39,946 nt of DNA from JAVJUS01 sp040220455 (GTDB lineage Bacteria > Pseudomonadota > Alphaproteobacteria > DSM-16000 > Inquilinaceae). Location of the stretch: contig JAVJUS010000064.1 in assembly GCA_040220455.1 (NCBI GenBank), forward strand, positions 1 to 39,946, written 5' to 3'. The position numbers and the translations under genes were made by a program. Of this stretch, positions 1 to 7,941 are shown piece after piece. Position 1 is the first letter of the stretch; each line of letters begins with the position of its first letter. The notes beneath the pieces were generated by a model. That model saw nothing but the letters and a program-made list of their open reading frames with translations. It was not told the origin of the DNA and did no database searches.

Positions 1-67
1 GCTCGCTTCGCTCGACCGACCTACGGGGGGGGAGAAACGGAGGTCGGTCGAGCGAAGCGAGCCCGAC
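1..67. repeat. Inverted pair of short dispersed repeat units
   Basis: Two copies of one unit face each other: positions 1-25 in one orientation and 41-67 in the other, with about 15 bases between. The unit has the pattern GTCGGGCTCGCT...CCGACCTACG and is itself partly palindromic. The first copy is cut by the window edge. Further members lie at 14536-14667 and 36063-36151, always at gene ends. Position 109-137 adds an imperfect hairpin with GTCGGAT and ATCCGAC arms. The pair lies just past the 3' end of the minus-strand gene run and could act as a transcript terminator or RNA-stabilising hairpin; that role is inferred. Confidence 0.75.
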
Positions 68-150
68 CACACCGCAGGCGGGGCCCGGGCCACCGTCGGG
101 AGCAACGTCGGATTTCGGCCATCGGCCTGTATCCGACCTACGCAACGCCC

Positions 151-759
151 CTATCCCGCGCAGGCGCTCACCTCCGGGGCGGCGGCGCCGCCGATGGCGA
201 CGAGATGGCGCCAGACCCGGCAGACATAGGCGCGCTGACGATCGAGGCTGCCGGAGTGGTAGTGCGCCACCGCGAGCGTCCAGCTGCCGTGCCGCTCGAA
301 CAGGCGGCGCAGGAACCAGGCGCCGTAGGCGACATTGGCCTCGGGCTCCAGCAGGACGCGCCAGTCCTCGAACCGGTCGGCGTGCCAGGTCAGCGAGATC
401 TGCATGCAGCCGACATCGATGTTCGGGCCGGGCCGGTCGTCCCGGCCGCCGCCGCGGCCGCCGCCATGCGCGGCGATCGTCCGGCGCATGGCCTCGGCGT
501 CGGGCAGGATCGCCGGCTCCCCGCCGATATTGAGCGCCCAGGGCCAGGGCCGGCCGTCGATGCCGGATTCGGTCAGCGCGATCGCCATCAGCAGGCCCTC
601 GGGCAGGGCGAGCCGCGCCTCCTGCGCCTCGATGGCGGGGACGCAGTCCGCCCCCCGCACCGGTTCGGCCATTCCGGCGAGCAGGACCAGCGCAGCTAGG
701 AAACCCGTGAGGCGGCACGGCCATCCGGCATGGCGCCCCTGACCGAGGCCCGCCGTCAT
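151..759 (-). CDS. Secreted SLT-type lytic transglycosylase (small)
   Basis: A 202-residue protein with an N-terminal hydrophobic export segment (about residues 18-36) followed by a compact lysozyme-like SLT domain. The likely catalytic glutamate is E64 in an ALTESG motif. The VGCMQI block (116-121) matches the G-x-MQ-I motif of the family, and AVAHYHSG (164-171) matches the conserved A-x-x-x-Y-x-x-G region. Lytic transglycosylases cleave peptidoglycan between MurNAc and GlcNAc in the periplasm. Between the catalytic Glu and the MQI block is a Gly/Arg-rich insert (99-109). The start codon overlaps the stop of the regulator gene upstream by four bases (ATGA), so the two are probably co-translated. 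Its position at the end of a gene run headed by a secretin fits local wall opening for an envelope-spanning machine; that link is inferred. Confidence 0.8.
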   Translation of the reverse strand: MTAGLGQGRHAGWPCRLTGFLAALVLLAGMAEPVRGADCVPAIEAQEARLALPEGLLMAIALTESGIDGRPWPWALNIGGEPAILPDAEAMRRTIAAHGGGRGGGRDDRPGPNIDVGCMQISLTWHADRFEDWRVLLEPEANVAYGAWFLRRLFERHGSWTLAVAHYHSGSLDRQRAYVCRVWRHLVAIGGAAAPEVSACAG

Positions 760-1964
760 GCCGCCGCCTCCCCGTCGCCGGACCGGGCCCGCCGGCGCAG
801 GTCGCTGGGCCGCAGGCCGGTCGCCGCCTTGAAGACCCGGTTGAAGGACGCGAGGCTGTTGAAGCCCACATCGAAGGCGATCGTCGTCACCGGCGCGTCG
901 GTCCGGGTGAGGCGATCGCGCGCTTCCGCCACCCGGTGTTGGTTGATCACCTCGGTCACCGTGCGGCCCAGCCCGACATTGACCAGCCGGGTCAGCCGAT
1001 GCTCCGGCACGCCCAGCGCCTCGGCCAGGTCGCGGCGGCCGAGGCCGGGTTCCCGGTAGAGCCGGTCCCGGGTCATCAGCGCCCCGAGCCGGTCGAGCAC
1101 GGCCCTGTCCTCGGCATCGAGGGTCGGCGCCGGCGCGCCCGGAGGCCCGGCGATGGCCGGCGCCCCGGTGTCGACCGGGCCGTCCTCGGCGGCTTCGCCC
1201 TCGGCCTCATCCTCGGCCGGGGAGATCGCCGGGACGGGGCGGATCAGGAAGATCTGGGGGAATACGCGGAAGATCGCGCTCGCCACCAGGTAGTAGAAGG
1301 TCAGCCGCAGGATCGTGGCCACCAGCAGCCCGTCCTCGCCGCCGATCCGGCCCGCCGTGACGCCGAGATCGAGGCCGATCAGCAGCACCTGAAGCGCGAT
1401 GATGGTCAGGATCAGCCAGCGCTTCTCCCGCCCCGCCGGCCGGCCGGCGAGCGCGGCGAAGCGCGGCCGGGCCACCGCCATCAGCGCCAGCAGCACGCCC
1501 AGACCGGCAAGCGCGGTATAGAGCGCCAACACCGGCCGCGGCGCCAGGCACAGGCTGCCCGCCGGGCCCGGGCAGACCGGGGCGGAGCCGGCGGCGGTGG
1601 CGACGAAGACGGCCGGCACGGCCAGCGCCGGCAGGCTCAGCACGTGGAAGTGCCGACGCGCCGGCACCTCGCCGTCGAGCAGCTGCAGGACGAAGAGATA
1701 TGTGGCCGCCGGCAGGGCCCCGAGGCCGAGCCAGGCCGCCCCGCGCGCCCAGGCGCTCGCCGGCCCGGCCCCCGCCGCCTCGGCCAGCGGCGCCAGGAAC
1801 CCGGCCATCAGGCAGAGCGCGTAGAGCACCGGCACGGCCGCCAGGTTCGGCAGCGGCACCCGTGCCGCGACGAAGGCGAGCAGGACGAGCGCGTTGAGGA
1901 CGCCGGCGAGTTGCAGGCCGAGCGTCAGAGGGTCGAGCCCCGCCGCCGGCAGCCCCGCGATCAT
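756..1964 (-). CDS. Membrane-anchored AraC-family transcriptional regulator
   Basis: About 402 residues from the ATG at 1964, which overlaps the upstream gene's stop by four bases. An in-frame opening continues further upstream but runs through that neighbouring gene, so I reject the longer form. The first half (about 1-240) is a series of hydrophobic segments resembling a six- or seven-helix membrane sensor. An acidic, Pro/Ala-rich linker follows. The C-terminal 100 residues are an AraC/XylS double helix-turn-helix, with the typical phrase VTTIAFDVGFNSLASFNRVF and a final G-x-x-PSDLRRR. This architecture, an integral-membrane domain fused to an AraC DNA-binding domain, is common in proteobacteria, but its signals are mostly unknown. 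The neighbours suggest an envelope stimulus. No target site can be assigned from the sequence. Confidence 0.85.
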   Translation of the reverse strand: MIAGLPAAGLDPLTLGLQLAGVLNALVLLAFVAARVPLPNLAAVPVLYALCLMAGFLAPLAEAAGAGPASAWARGAAWLGLGALPAATYLFVLQLLDGEVPARRHFHVLSLPALAVPAVFVATAAGSAPVCPGPAGSLCLAPRPVLALYTALAGLGVLLALMAVARPRFAALAGRPAGREKRWLILTIIALQVLLIGLDLGVTAGRIGGEDGLLVATILRLTFYYLVASAIFRVFPQIFLIRPVPAISPAEDEAEGEAAEDGPVDTGAPAIAGPPGAPAPTLDAEDRAVLDRLGALMTRDRLYREPGLGRRDLAEALGVPEHRLTRLVNVGLGRTVTEVINQHRVAEARDRLTRTDAPVTTIAFDVGFNSLASFNRVFKAATGLRPSDLRRRARSGDGEAAA

Positions 1965-2743
1965 GGCGCCGCCGGCTCCGGCCCCCGCCCCGGCGCCGGA
2001 TCCGCGTCCGAGGCCGCGCCGCCCGGACCCCCGCCGTCCAGGTTGCGGGCGATGTACCAGCGGATCCAGCGCCGCTCGTGATCGGGCAGGTCCGGGTCGC
2101 TCTCCAGCAGCGCGAGCAGCAGGGCGCGCGCCGCCGCCCGGTCGCCCAGATCGGCCAGGACGAAGACCTCGAGCTGGCGCGCCCAGTAGGGCAGGTCGGC
2201 GACCGGCAGGCCGCGCAGGGTGCGGGCGAGATCGAGCGCGCGGCGCGGATCCTCCATGCGGTAGCGCGCGACATGCACCGCCTGGGCGAGCCAGCGCCAC
2301 TTGCCCGCCGGGTCGCGCAGGGCGTGGTCTTCCAGGTAGTCGACGATCGCCGCCGCGCCGGTCCGATCGGCCGCCGGGGCGTAGAGCAGCGCAGCCATGG
2401 CCGGCACGATGTCCGGGCGCGGGTCGAGCCGGTCCAGCGCCCGGAACCACTCGGCCATCAGCCGGTGGTCGAGCGCCGACCACGCCACGGTCCGGCCGTC
2501 GAGGCTGCCGGCATGCTGCAGCCGCAGGCTCGCCGCTCGGAAAGCGAATTGCGGATCGCCCAGCGACAGCGCCGCCATCGCCCGAGGATCGGGCGGCGGC
2601 GCCAGATCCCCACGCGGCGGCTCCACCGGCCGCAACGCCTGCGCCAGCCCCGCCTGCGCCGCCAGCAGGGCGAGCAGCAGGAGGGGCGGGAGCACTCTCG
2701 AAAATAATATTCGCGGATGCCTGATCCGTGTAGCCTCAAGCAT
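1961..2743 (-). CDS. Hypothetical secreted helical protein
   Basis: About 260 residues. A signal-peptide-like hydrophobic stretch (about 18-36) is followed by an Ala/Leu/Arg-rich, mostly helical protein that could form TPR-like hairpins (repeated A-L-x-L-A patterns with conserved Tyr and Trp). The end is a Gly/Pro/Ala-rich tail. I do not recognise a named family. It starts two bases after the stop of the AT-rich gene and overlaps the following regulator by four bases, so all three appear translationally linked. The first roughly 14 codons are noticeably more AT-rich than the rest, so the foreign segment upstream may reach into this gene's 5' end and the true N-terminus could differ. Confidence 0.6.
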   Translation of the reverse strand: MLEATRIRHPRILFSRVLPPLLLLALLAAQAGLAQALRPVEPPRGDLAPPPDPRAMAALSLGDPQFAFRAASLRLQHAGSLDGRTVAWSALDHRLMAEWFRALDRLDPRPDIVPAMAALLYAPAADRTGAAAIVDYLEDHALRDPAGKWRWLAQAVHVARYRMEDPRRALDLARTLRGLPVADLPYWARQLEVFVLADLGDRAAARALLLALLESDPDLPDHERRWIRWYIARNLDGGGPGGAASDADPAPGRGPEPAAP

Positions 2744-2745
2744 AT

Positions 2746-3243
2746 CTATCTCAGATCGTCGACAATATTTTGAAATAGTATTCTTTCCTCATAATTGTCC
2801 GCATAACTCAGATTCCATTTCAAAAAATATGTGTATCGCGGAGCAATATTATTCCTGTGGTAATAACCATCACATATTGACACAAATTTATTATCATCTC
2901 GATCGCCATTTTTGACTGAAATGAACATTCTTTCATCAATGAATGTGATTGCACCATGTGGAACGATATTTGATTTTCCAATACAATTTTCTTTCATATC
3001 AAAATTTATTTTTAAATTTTTCATAACCAGAAGTGATCTATCAAAATTATTTGCCGTCAAAATCCTAAATTGATTGTGCCCAGTTGAAGAGTGCAGATTG
3101 ATAGCTCCAAAATTTTTGCCATTTACGTTCTCTTCGTAAATTTTCATGAAATAGTATATTATATTGTTATCTACATAAAGAAATATAGATGCTGGCGATA
3201 GATCAGAAAATTCAGAAGTTGTTATTTCCGGCGCAGCCCTCAT
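2746..3243 (-). CDS. AT-rich orphan gene, hypothetical protein
   Basis: A 165-residue protein encoded at roughly one-third G+C by eye, inside surroundings near 70%. An in-frame ATG lies at 3267, but the ATG at 3243 is preceded by a strong ribosome-binding site (AAAGGAG, seven bases before the start), so I choose 3243. The protein is rich in Asn, Ile, Lys, Tyr and Phe, has no export signal or membrane segment, and looks like a mixed alpha/beta soluble domain. I recognise no family. It is on the same strand as its neighbours, ends two bases before the next start, and begins 48 bases after the permease stop. The composition and codon choice indicate recent acquisition from an AT-rich donor. It appears intact. 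Confidence 0.7.
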   Translation of the reverse strand: MRAAPEITTSEFSDLSPASIFLYVDNNIIYYFMKIYEENVNGKNFGAINLHSSTGHNQFRILTANNFDRSLLVMKNLKINFDMKENCIGKSNIVPHGAITFIDERMFISVKNGDRDDNKFVSICDGYYHRNNIAPRYTYFLKWNLSYADNYEERILFQNIVDDLR

Positions 3244-3291
3244 TTCTTCACTCCTTTCGATTTCCATCTGATGATTCAGTTACTTGAACAC

Positions 3292-4056
3292 TCACAGCGC
3301 CTTGCCCCGGAAGTCGATTACGGCGGCGACCACCAGCAGCGCGGTGAAGACGGCGCCCTGGGTGGCGATCAGGGCGACCAGGCCAGGCTCCGGCGGGCCG
3401 TGGACCAGCCAGGCGCCCTGGCCGAACAGGTCCAGGCGCGGCACCAGCAGGCCTAGCAGGTCGAAGCCGCGGTCGAGGCCGCGGTCCAGCTCGGTATCCG
3501 GCGCGCGCAGGGGCGAGCGGCGGATCGCCTCGATCACACCGACCATGCGGCCCAGCACGTAGAAGCCGAGGCAGCCGATCGCCGCGGCCACGGTGCCGTT
3601 CAGGCCGAGCGCGAAGAACAGGGCGAAGGCGGCCATCAGAGCCGCCTCCAGCGCCAGGCTGCCGGTCCACAGGGCGAGGCCCGCCGGGTCCGCCGGCCCT
3701 GTCGCCGCGACGGCGAGGCCGGCCGCCGTGGCCAGCCCGGCGCCGATCACCGCGAAGCCGGCCCACCAGGCGACCACCAGCCCCGCCCGCGAGACCGGAC
3801 GCGACAGGGCGAGCAGCAACTCGCGGGAGTCGATCTCGCGCCGGATCTGGAAGACCACGTGCAGGACCAGCCCGGCGATCACCGTCAGCCGCAGCCCGAA
3901 GCCGGCGAAGGCGAGGCCTGTCGCCCCCTGCTCGGCCACCGAGCGGTCGCCCAGGAAGCCGGCCAGCAGCGCGACGGCCGCGATGGCGGCCAGCATCGCG
4001 CCGATCAGCCGGTCGCCGAGGGCGAGGATCAGAACGGTGCGGATCCGGGTCATCAT
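3292..4056 (-). CDS. ABC-2-type permease-like membrane protein
   Basis: About 254 residues with five to six strongly hydrophobic segments. An N-terminal helix is followed by a short cytoplasmic stretch, IRREIDSRELLLALSRPVSR, typical of ABC-2-type export permeases, where the segment after the first helices couples to the ATPase. Two adjacent ATG codons (4056 and 4053) open the frame and no strong ribosome site separates them. No ATP-binding partner is visible in the window, so it either works with an ATPase encoded elsewhere or has another role. It lies 61 bases downstream of the secretin gene on the same strand. The permease family assignment rests on topology and that one motif, so it is tentative. 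Confidence 0.6.
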   Translation of the reverse strand: MMTRIRTVLILALGDRLIGAMLAAIAAVALLAGFLGDRSVAEQGATGLAFAGFGLRLTVIAGLVLHVVFQIRREIDSRELLLALSRPVSRAGLVVAWWAGFAVIGAGLATAAGLAVAATGPADPAGLALWTGSLALEAALMAAFALFFALGLNGTVAAAIGCLGFYVLGRMVGVIEAIRRSPLRAPDTELDRGLDRGFDLLGLLVPRLDLFGQGAWLVHGPPEPGLVALIATQGAVFTALLVVAAVIDFRGKAL

Positions 4057-4117
4057 CGCTGGAACCGGGGGGCGGCGGGTCGGAAAGTCCGGCGGGTCGG
4101 GGTCCGGGGGCTCTCTC

Positions 4118-5743
4118 TCAGAAGGTCAACGGCCGGGGATCGCGGGCAAAGGTCTCGTAGAGACGCCGGTCGGCCGGCCCGATGGGGGGCGCCTCGGCCA
4201 CGGTGGCGCGCAGGAAGACGACGAGCTCGGTCAGCGAGGCCTGCTCGTCGCGCGTCTTGAACAGCCGCCCGGCCCAGGGAATCCGGCTCAAGCCCGGCAC
4301 GCCCTCGTCCTCGTTGATCGCGCGCTCCTCCATCAGGCCGCCCAGCACGGCGACGGTGCCCGAGCGCAGGCGCAGGACGCTGTCGACCTCCCGCACCTCG
4401 ACCACGGGGATGCGCGATTCGACCGTATTGCCGGACTCGATCTCGACCGCCGGGTCGCTGACGAAACGGCTGATCTCCGTGATCGTCGGGCGGACGGTGA
4501 GCGTGATCGAGTCCCGCCCGCGATCGATCGCCGGCTGGACGGTCATGACGAGGCCCACCGGCACCGTCCGGATGGTGCTGGAGACGGTGCGGTCGACGAC
4601 ATTGCCGTCGTTGTCGCGCTCGAACTCCACGTCGACCTCGAAGAAGACCTCGTTGTCGGCGACCTTGAGGATCGCGGTCTGGTTGTTGAGGACGGTGACG
4701 CGCGGGCTCGACAGGGTGCGCACCGTGCCGAACTCGGCCACCGCCTCGACGATGGCGTCGAGCTCCGTCGTGTCGACCGCGACCGAGAGCGGGTTCGTCG
4801 CGTCGTCGGCGAAGGAGAAGTCGCCGGTCACCGCGACGTCGAGCCCCTCGAACACGGCCGACCAGTTGACGCCGCTGCGATAGCGCTCCTCCAGCCCGAC
4901 CTCGACCACCTTGGCCTCGATCAGCACCTGGGCACCGGCCGAGGCCGAGAGCTCGGAGAGCAGGTCGGACACCGCCGCATGCTGCCGGTCGGTGCCGAAG
5001 ACGGTGACGATGCCGGCCTGCGGGTTGACCGTCACCTCCGCCGCTCCGCCGGGCGGGTCGGGCAGGCCCGGCGCGCGCGTGCTGGCGACCACCGAGGTCA
5101 GCGCCTGCTCGACCAGCGGGTAGAAATCGGCCGTCGCCTCGCCGGTCACCGAGCTCGACGAGCCGGTGTCGTTGTCCGACCCGATCTCGGTCGAGATCTC
5201 GATCTCGCTGCGGGTCGTGCGCGACTGGGACAGATAGGGCAGCGAGTAGGTCTCGAGATAGGGCTCGTCGAGCTCGATCCGGACCACGTCGTCGCGCGCC
5301 CGGTAGCGCAGCCCCGACAGCGCCGCGATCCGGTCGATGACGTCGAGATAGGGCCGCTGGCGGGCGGAGAAGACGATGCCGCCGGTGATCCGGGGATCGA
5401 TCTCCACATCGACGCCCGCCTCGCGCGACAGCTCGAAGAGCACCGTCTTGAGCGGCACCGATTCGGTCACCGAGACGCTGACGGGCGGATTGTTGGTCAG
5501 GGCCGGCGGCTCCGGGCGCACCATGACCGGCGCGAGCGGCAGGGGCCCGCCGCCGGCGGCCGAGGCCGCCGGCGGGCCGGGATCGTCCCCGGCCGGCGGT
5601 TCGCTCAGCCCGCGGAAATCCTCCCGCCCCTGGTCGACCGTCGGGTCGTGATAGTCGGGCGGCACGCCGTCGGCACAGCCCGCCAGCCCGGCGCCCAGGG
5701 CCGCCAGGAACAGGGCACTCGCCATCGCGCGCGGAAATCGCAT
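4118..5743 (-). CDS. Secretin lipoprotein, MshL/PilQ-like
   Basis: A 541-residue outer-membrane secretin. A lipoprotein signal ends at Cys23 (lipobox LAGC). A Pro-rich linker follows (about 30-85), then an N-terminal STN-like domain (about 88-160, VPLKTVLFELSREAGVDVEI...), an N1/KH-like domain (about 245-300, including the Q-V-L-I-E-A-K-V-V-E-V segment) and the C-terminal secretin beta-barrel core, with TVRTLSSPRVTVLNNQTA and VLGGLMEE hallmarks. Secretins form the outer-membrane channel of type II secretion and type IV pili; the lipoprotein start and domain order resemble MSHA/Tfp secretins. The start is supported by a GAGG ribosome site. It diverges from a prepilin peptidase gene 98 bases away. 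The ATPase, inner-membrane and pilin genes are not in this window. Confidence 0.88.
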   Translation of the reverse strand: MRFPRAMASALFLAALGAGLAGCADGVPPDYHDPTVDQGREDFRGLSEPPAGDDPGPPAASAAGGGPLPLAPVMVRPEPPALTNNPPVSVSVTESVPLKTVLFELSREAGVDVEIDPRITGGIVFSARQRPYLDVIDRIAALSGLRYRARDDVVRIELDEPYLETYSLPYLSQSRTTRSEIEISTEIGSDNDTGSSSSVTGEATADFYPLVEQALTSVVASTRAPGLPDPPGGAAEVTVNPQAGIVTVFGTDRQHAAVSDLLSELSASAGAQVLIEAKVVEVGLEERYRSGVNWSAVFEGLDVAVTGDFSFADDATNPLSVAVDTTELDAIVEAVAEFGTVRTLSSPRVTVLNNQTAILKVADNEVFFEVDVEFERDNDGNVVDRTVSSTIRTVPVGLVMTVQPAIDRGRDSITLTVRPTITEISRFVSDPAVEIESGNTVESRIPVVEVREVDSVLRLRSGTVAVLGGLMEERAINEDEGVPGLSRIPWAGRLFKTRDEQASLTELVVFLRATVAEAPPIGPADRRLYETFARDPRPLTF

Positions 5744-5841
5744 GCCGACCTCTACCGAAGGACTTAAACTTAAGGTATGCAGAATTACGCCGAAAGATCA
5801 ATTTCGCAGATGTCGCGTGTCCGGCCGGCGACGGGCGCCTG

Positions 5842-6609
5842 ATGCCGGAACCGGTAGTCGAGGCGGGTATGGCGGCCGGCCTGGGTCTCGTCGCGGGGAG
5901 CTGGGCGGGCCTCGTCGTCCACCGGCTGCCGCGCGGCCTGCCGACCGTGCGCACGCGCTCGCGCTGCCCGGCCTGCGGCACCGCGCTGGGTCCGCGCGAC
6001 CTGGTGCCGCTGGTCTCCTGGCTCGCCACCCGGGGCCGGTGCCGGCATTGCGGCGCGGCGATCGGCCCGCGCGAGCCGGCGATCGAGATCGCCGCGGCCG
6101 TGATCGCCGTCGCCGCCTGGGCCGCCGCGCCGGGGCCGGGCGCGGCGGTCCGGCTGGGCCTGCTGGGCTTGGTCCTGCTGATCGCCGCGGCGATCGACCT
6201 CGACCATTTCCGCCTGCCCGACGCGACGACCGGCGCGGCGGCGGCGCTGGCCGTGCCCTGGTACGGCCTGCTCGCCACCGATCCGATCGCCCCAGGCCCG
6301 ATCGACGCGGCGGCGACGGCGGCGGCCGGCGCGGCACTCGCCGCCGGGCTCGCCCTGGCGGTGCGGTTCGCTTTCGCGCGGCTGGCCCGGGTCGACGCGC
6401 TGGGGCTGGGCGACGTCAAGCTGCTGGCCGCCGCAGGGCTCTGGCTCGGCCCCGACGGCGTGCCCGCCCTGCTCGTCGCCGGCGGCGCGGCGGGGGTCGC
6501 GACCGGGCTCGCCTGGCGGACCGCCGGCCGCGGCCGCGTCTTCCCCTTCGGCCCGGGCCTGGCGCTGGCCTTCTTCGCCCTGGCCTGCCTGCAGGCGGCC
6601 GGGGCGTGA
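5842..6609 (+). CDS. pilD: Prepilin peptidase / N-methyltransferase
   Basis: A 255-residue, multi-helix inner-membrane aspartic protease that cleaves type IV prepilin leaders and methylates the new N-terminus. The N-terminal methyltransferase region carries the four zinc cysteines as CPAC (42-45) and CRHC (67-70). The two catalytic aspartates are D119, in IDLDHFRLPD, and D191, in GLGDVKLL. A late FPFGP motif (234-238) is also conserved. The length is near the family norm, slightly short at the N-terminus. The ribosome site before this ATG is weak, so a slightly different start is possible. Its position next to a secretin supports a pilus or type II-like system partly outside the window. Confidence 0.9.
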   Translation: MPEPVVEAGMAAGLGLVAGSWAGLVVHRLPRGLPTVRTRSRCPACGTALGPRDLVPLVSWLATRGRCRHCGAAIGPREPAIEIAAAVIAVAAWAAAPGPGAAVRLGLLGLVLLIAAAIDLDHFRLPDATTGAAAALAVPWYGLLATDPIAPGPIDAAATAAAGAALAAGLALAVRFAFARLARVDALGLGDVKLLAAAGLWLGPDGVPALLVAGGAAGVATGLAWRTAGRGRVFPFGPGLALAFFALACLQAAGA

Positions 6610-6634
6610 CCGTGAGACCGGCCGCTCGCCGTGG

Positions 6635-7240
6635 TCAGGCGCCGAGGAGGAGCTTTAGCGCGATCGACCACATGACCACGCCGACGATACCGTCGAGGAA
6701 GCGCCAGGCGCGGGCGCGGGCAAATATGGGACGCAGCAGCGACGCCCCATGGCCGAGGAGGAAAAAGAACAGGAACGAGGCCGTCGCCGCGCCGGCCGCG
6801 AAGACGAGCTCGGCGCCGGGGAACCGCGTCGACACGGCGCCGATCAGGAAGACGGTGTCGAGATAGACGTGCGGATTGAGCCAGGTGAGCGCCAGGCAGA
6901 CCCCAAGTGTCGCCATCAGACTTGCGCTAGCGCCGGCTGCCGGAGCGAGGGCTTCGTTCGAAATAACGGCGGATCGCAGGCTGATCGCCCCGTAGACTGC
7001 TAGGAACGTGGCGCCGGCATAGAGGAAGACGGGTTCGAGCCAGGCGGCCCGGGTGACGATCGCCTGGAAACCGAAAACGCCTGCGGTGATAAGCAGGGCG
7101 TCCGACAGGGCGCAGATGAGGCACACGCTGTTGACGTGCTCACCTCTGAGTCCCTGTCGCAGCACGAACGCGTTCTGCGATCCGATCGCCAGGATGAGGC
7201 TCGCGCCCACGCCGAGGCCGGTCAGGAACGCGCTGGTCAC
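6635..7240 (-). CDS. LysE/ArgO family amino-acid exporter
   Basis: A 201-residue protein starting at GTG (7240) behind a CGGAG ribosome site; its first bases overlap the stop of the B3/B4 gene (GTGA). An in-frame ATG about 100 bases upstream would read through that neighbour and is rejected. It has six hydrophobic segments and the family phrases IGSQNAFVLRQGL (about 17-29) and LTWLNPHVYLDTV. LysE and ArgO export lysine and arginine across the inner membrane and are normally controlled by LysG/ArgP. An ArgP-like regulator gene sits at the other end of this cluster, which strengthens the call. The true substrate could be a modified basic amino acid. Confidence 0.85.
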   Translation of the reverse strand: MTSAFLTGLGVGASLILAIGSQNAFVLRQGLRGEHVNSVCLICALSDALLITAGVFGFQAIVTRAAWLEPVFLYAGATFLAVYGAISLRSAVISNEALAPAAGASASLMATLGVCLALTWLNPHVYLDTVFLIGAVSTRFPGAELVFAAGAATASFLFFFLLGHGASLLRPIFARARAWRFLDGIVGVVMWSIALKLLLGA

Positions 7241-7941
7241 GATCGATCTCCGGGCGTCGCGGCCGCGTTGCTGGCGCCGACTGCCAAGGGCGCGATCCAC
7301 TCGACCCCTGCACCGCTTTCGCGGAGCAACTCGGCGCACGCCACGAGCGCGGACCGCGCCGCTCCCACTTGATCCGGCGTCGTCCCTTCGCTGGTGACGA
7401 TGGCGGTGCGGGTTTCTGGAACCAGACAGAAATCATCGGAGTCGCGATGATTGAGCGCCCAGCACAGGATATCGTCGCCCGTTGCGTATACGATCAAGTC
7501 GTCCCCACCGCGGGAAGCATCGATCGGCCCCCCGACGGGAGTGAAACGATCGGAGCCGCGTCGAATGCGGCGAATCTCGATCGACCTTCCCGAAATTCGA
7601 TCGGCATCGTAGCAACCCATCGGCGCGCCGTAGATGATCGACAGGGCGTTATAGAGATCGATGCCCGGCATACCCGATTTCCAGCTCCCCTCCTCCCTCC
7701 GTGCGCGTCGGGTCAAGGCCTCGACGGAGGAGAGGAACCGGCTCGGCTTCAATCCCATGCGCCTGTAAACCGGACGCCAGGACGATGCGCGCACCGTGTC
7801 GCCATCGAGGGCCTCGGCGATCCGCCGATCGAGCTTAGCCATGTCGACCCGCGCGGCTGCGGCGGTGTAGCCATCGATCCTGAGCGCATGGACCTCGAGC
7901 CCGGGGAATACTGTTCTGGCGTCTTCGGCTACTGTCAGCAT
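7237..7941 (-). CDS. Stand-alone B3/B4 domain protein (tRNA-editing-like)
   Basis: I start at the ATG at 7941, giving 234 residues; a longer opening frame runs into the upstream desaturase gene. AAGGA precedes the start. The sequence matches the B3/B4 fold of the PheRS beta subunit: WRPVYRRMGLKP (56-67) with SSVEALTRR (71-79), then LYNALSIIYGAPMGCYDAD (97-115), then a late WALNHRD block (161-167) with a T-rich strand. In PheRS this domain hydrolyses Tyr-tRNA(Phe). Solo versions (COG3382) are suspected aminoacyl-tRNA or amino-acid binding proteins. It overlaps the desaturase by seven bases and the exporter by four, so the three form one transcription unit. Its specificity cannot be read from the sequence. 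Confidence 0.8.
   Translation of the reverse strand: MLTVAEDARTVFPGLEVHALRIDGYTAAAARVDMAKLDRRIAEALDGDTVRASSWRPVYRRMGLKPSRFLSSVEALTRRARREEGSWKSGMPGIDLYNALSIIYGAPMGCYDADRISGRSIEIRRIRRGSDRFTPVGGPIDASRGGDDLIVYATGDDILCWALNHRDSDDFCLVPETRTAIVTSEGTTPDQVGAARSALVACAELLRESGAGVEWIAPLAVGASNAAATPGDRS

Noticed and set aside
3244..3267. Upstream ATG (3267) for the AT-rich gene
   Set aside because: The AAAGGAG site lies between the two ATGs and is correctly spaced for the second one at 3243.
3593..5767. Long plus-strand open frame of over 700 codons opposite the secretin and permease
   Set aside because: It is antisense to clear genes with recognisable motifs, and its own translation is an Arg/Asp/Gly-rich string without a domain. 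It is a by-product of high G+C.
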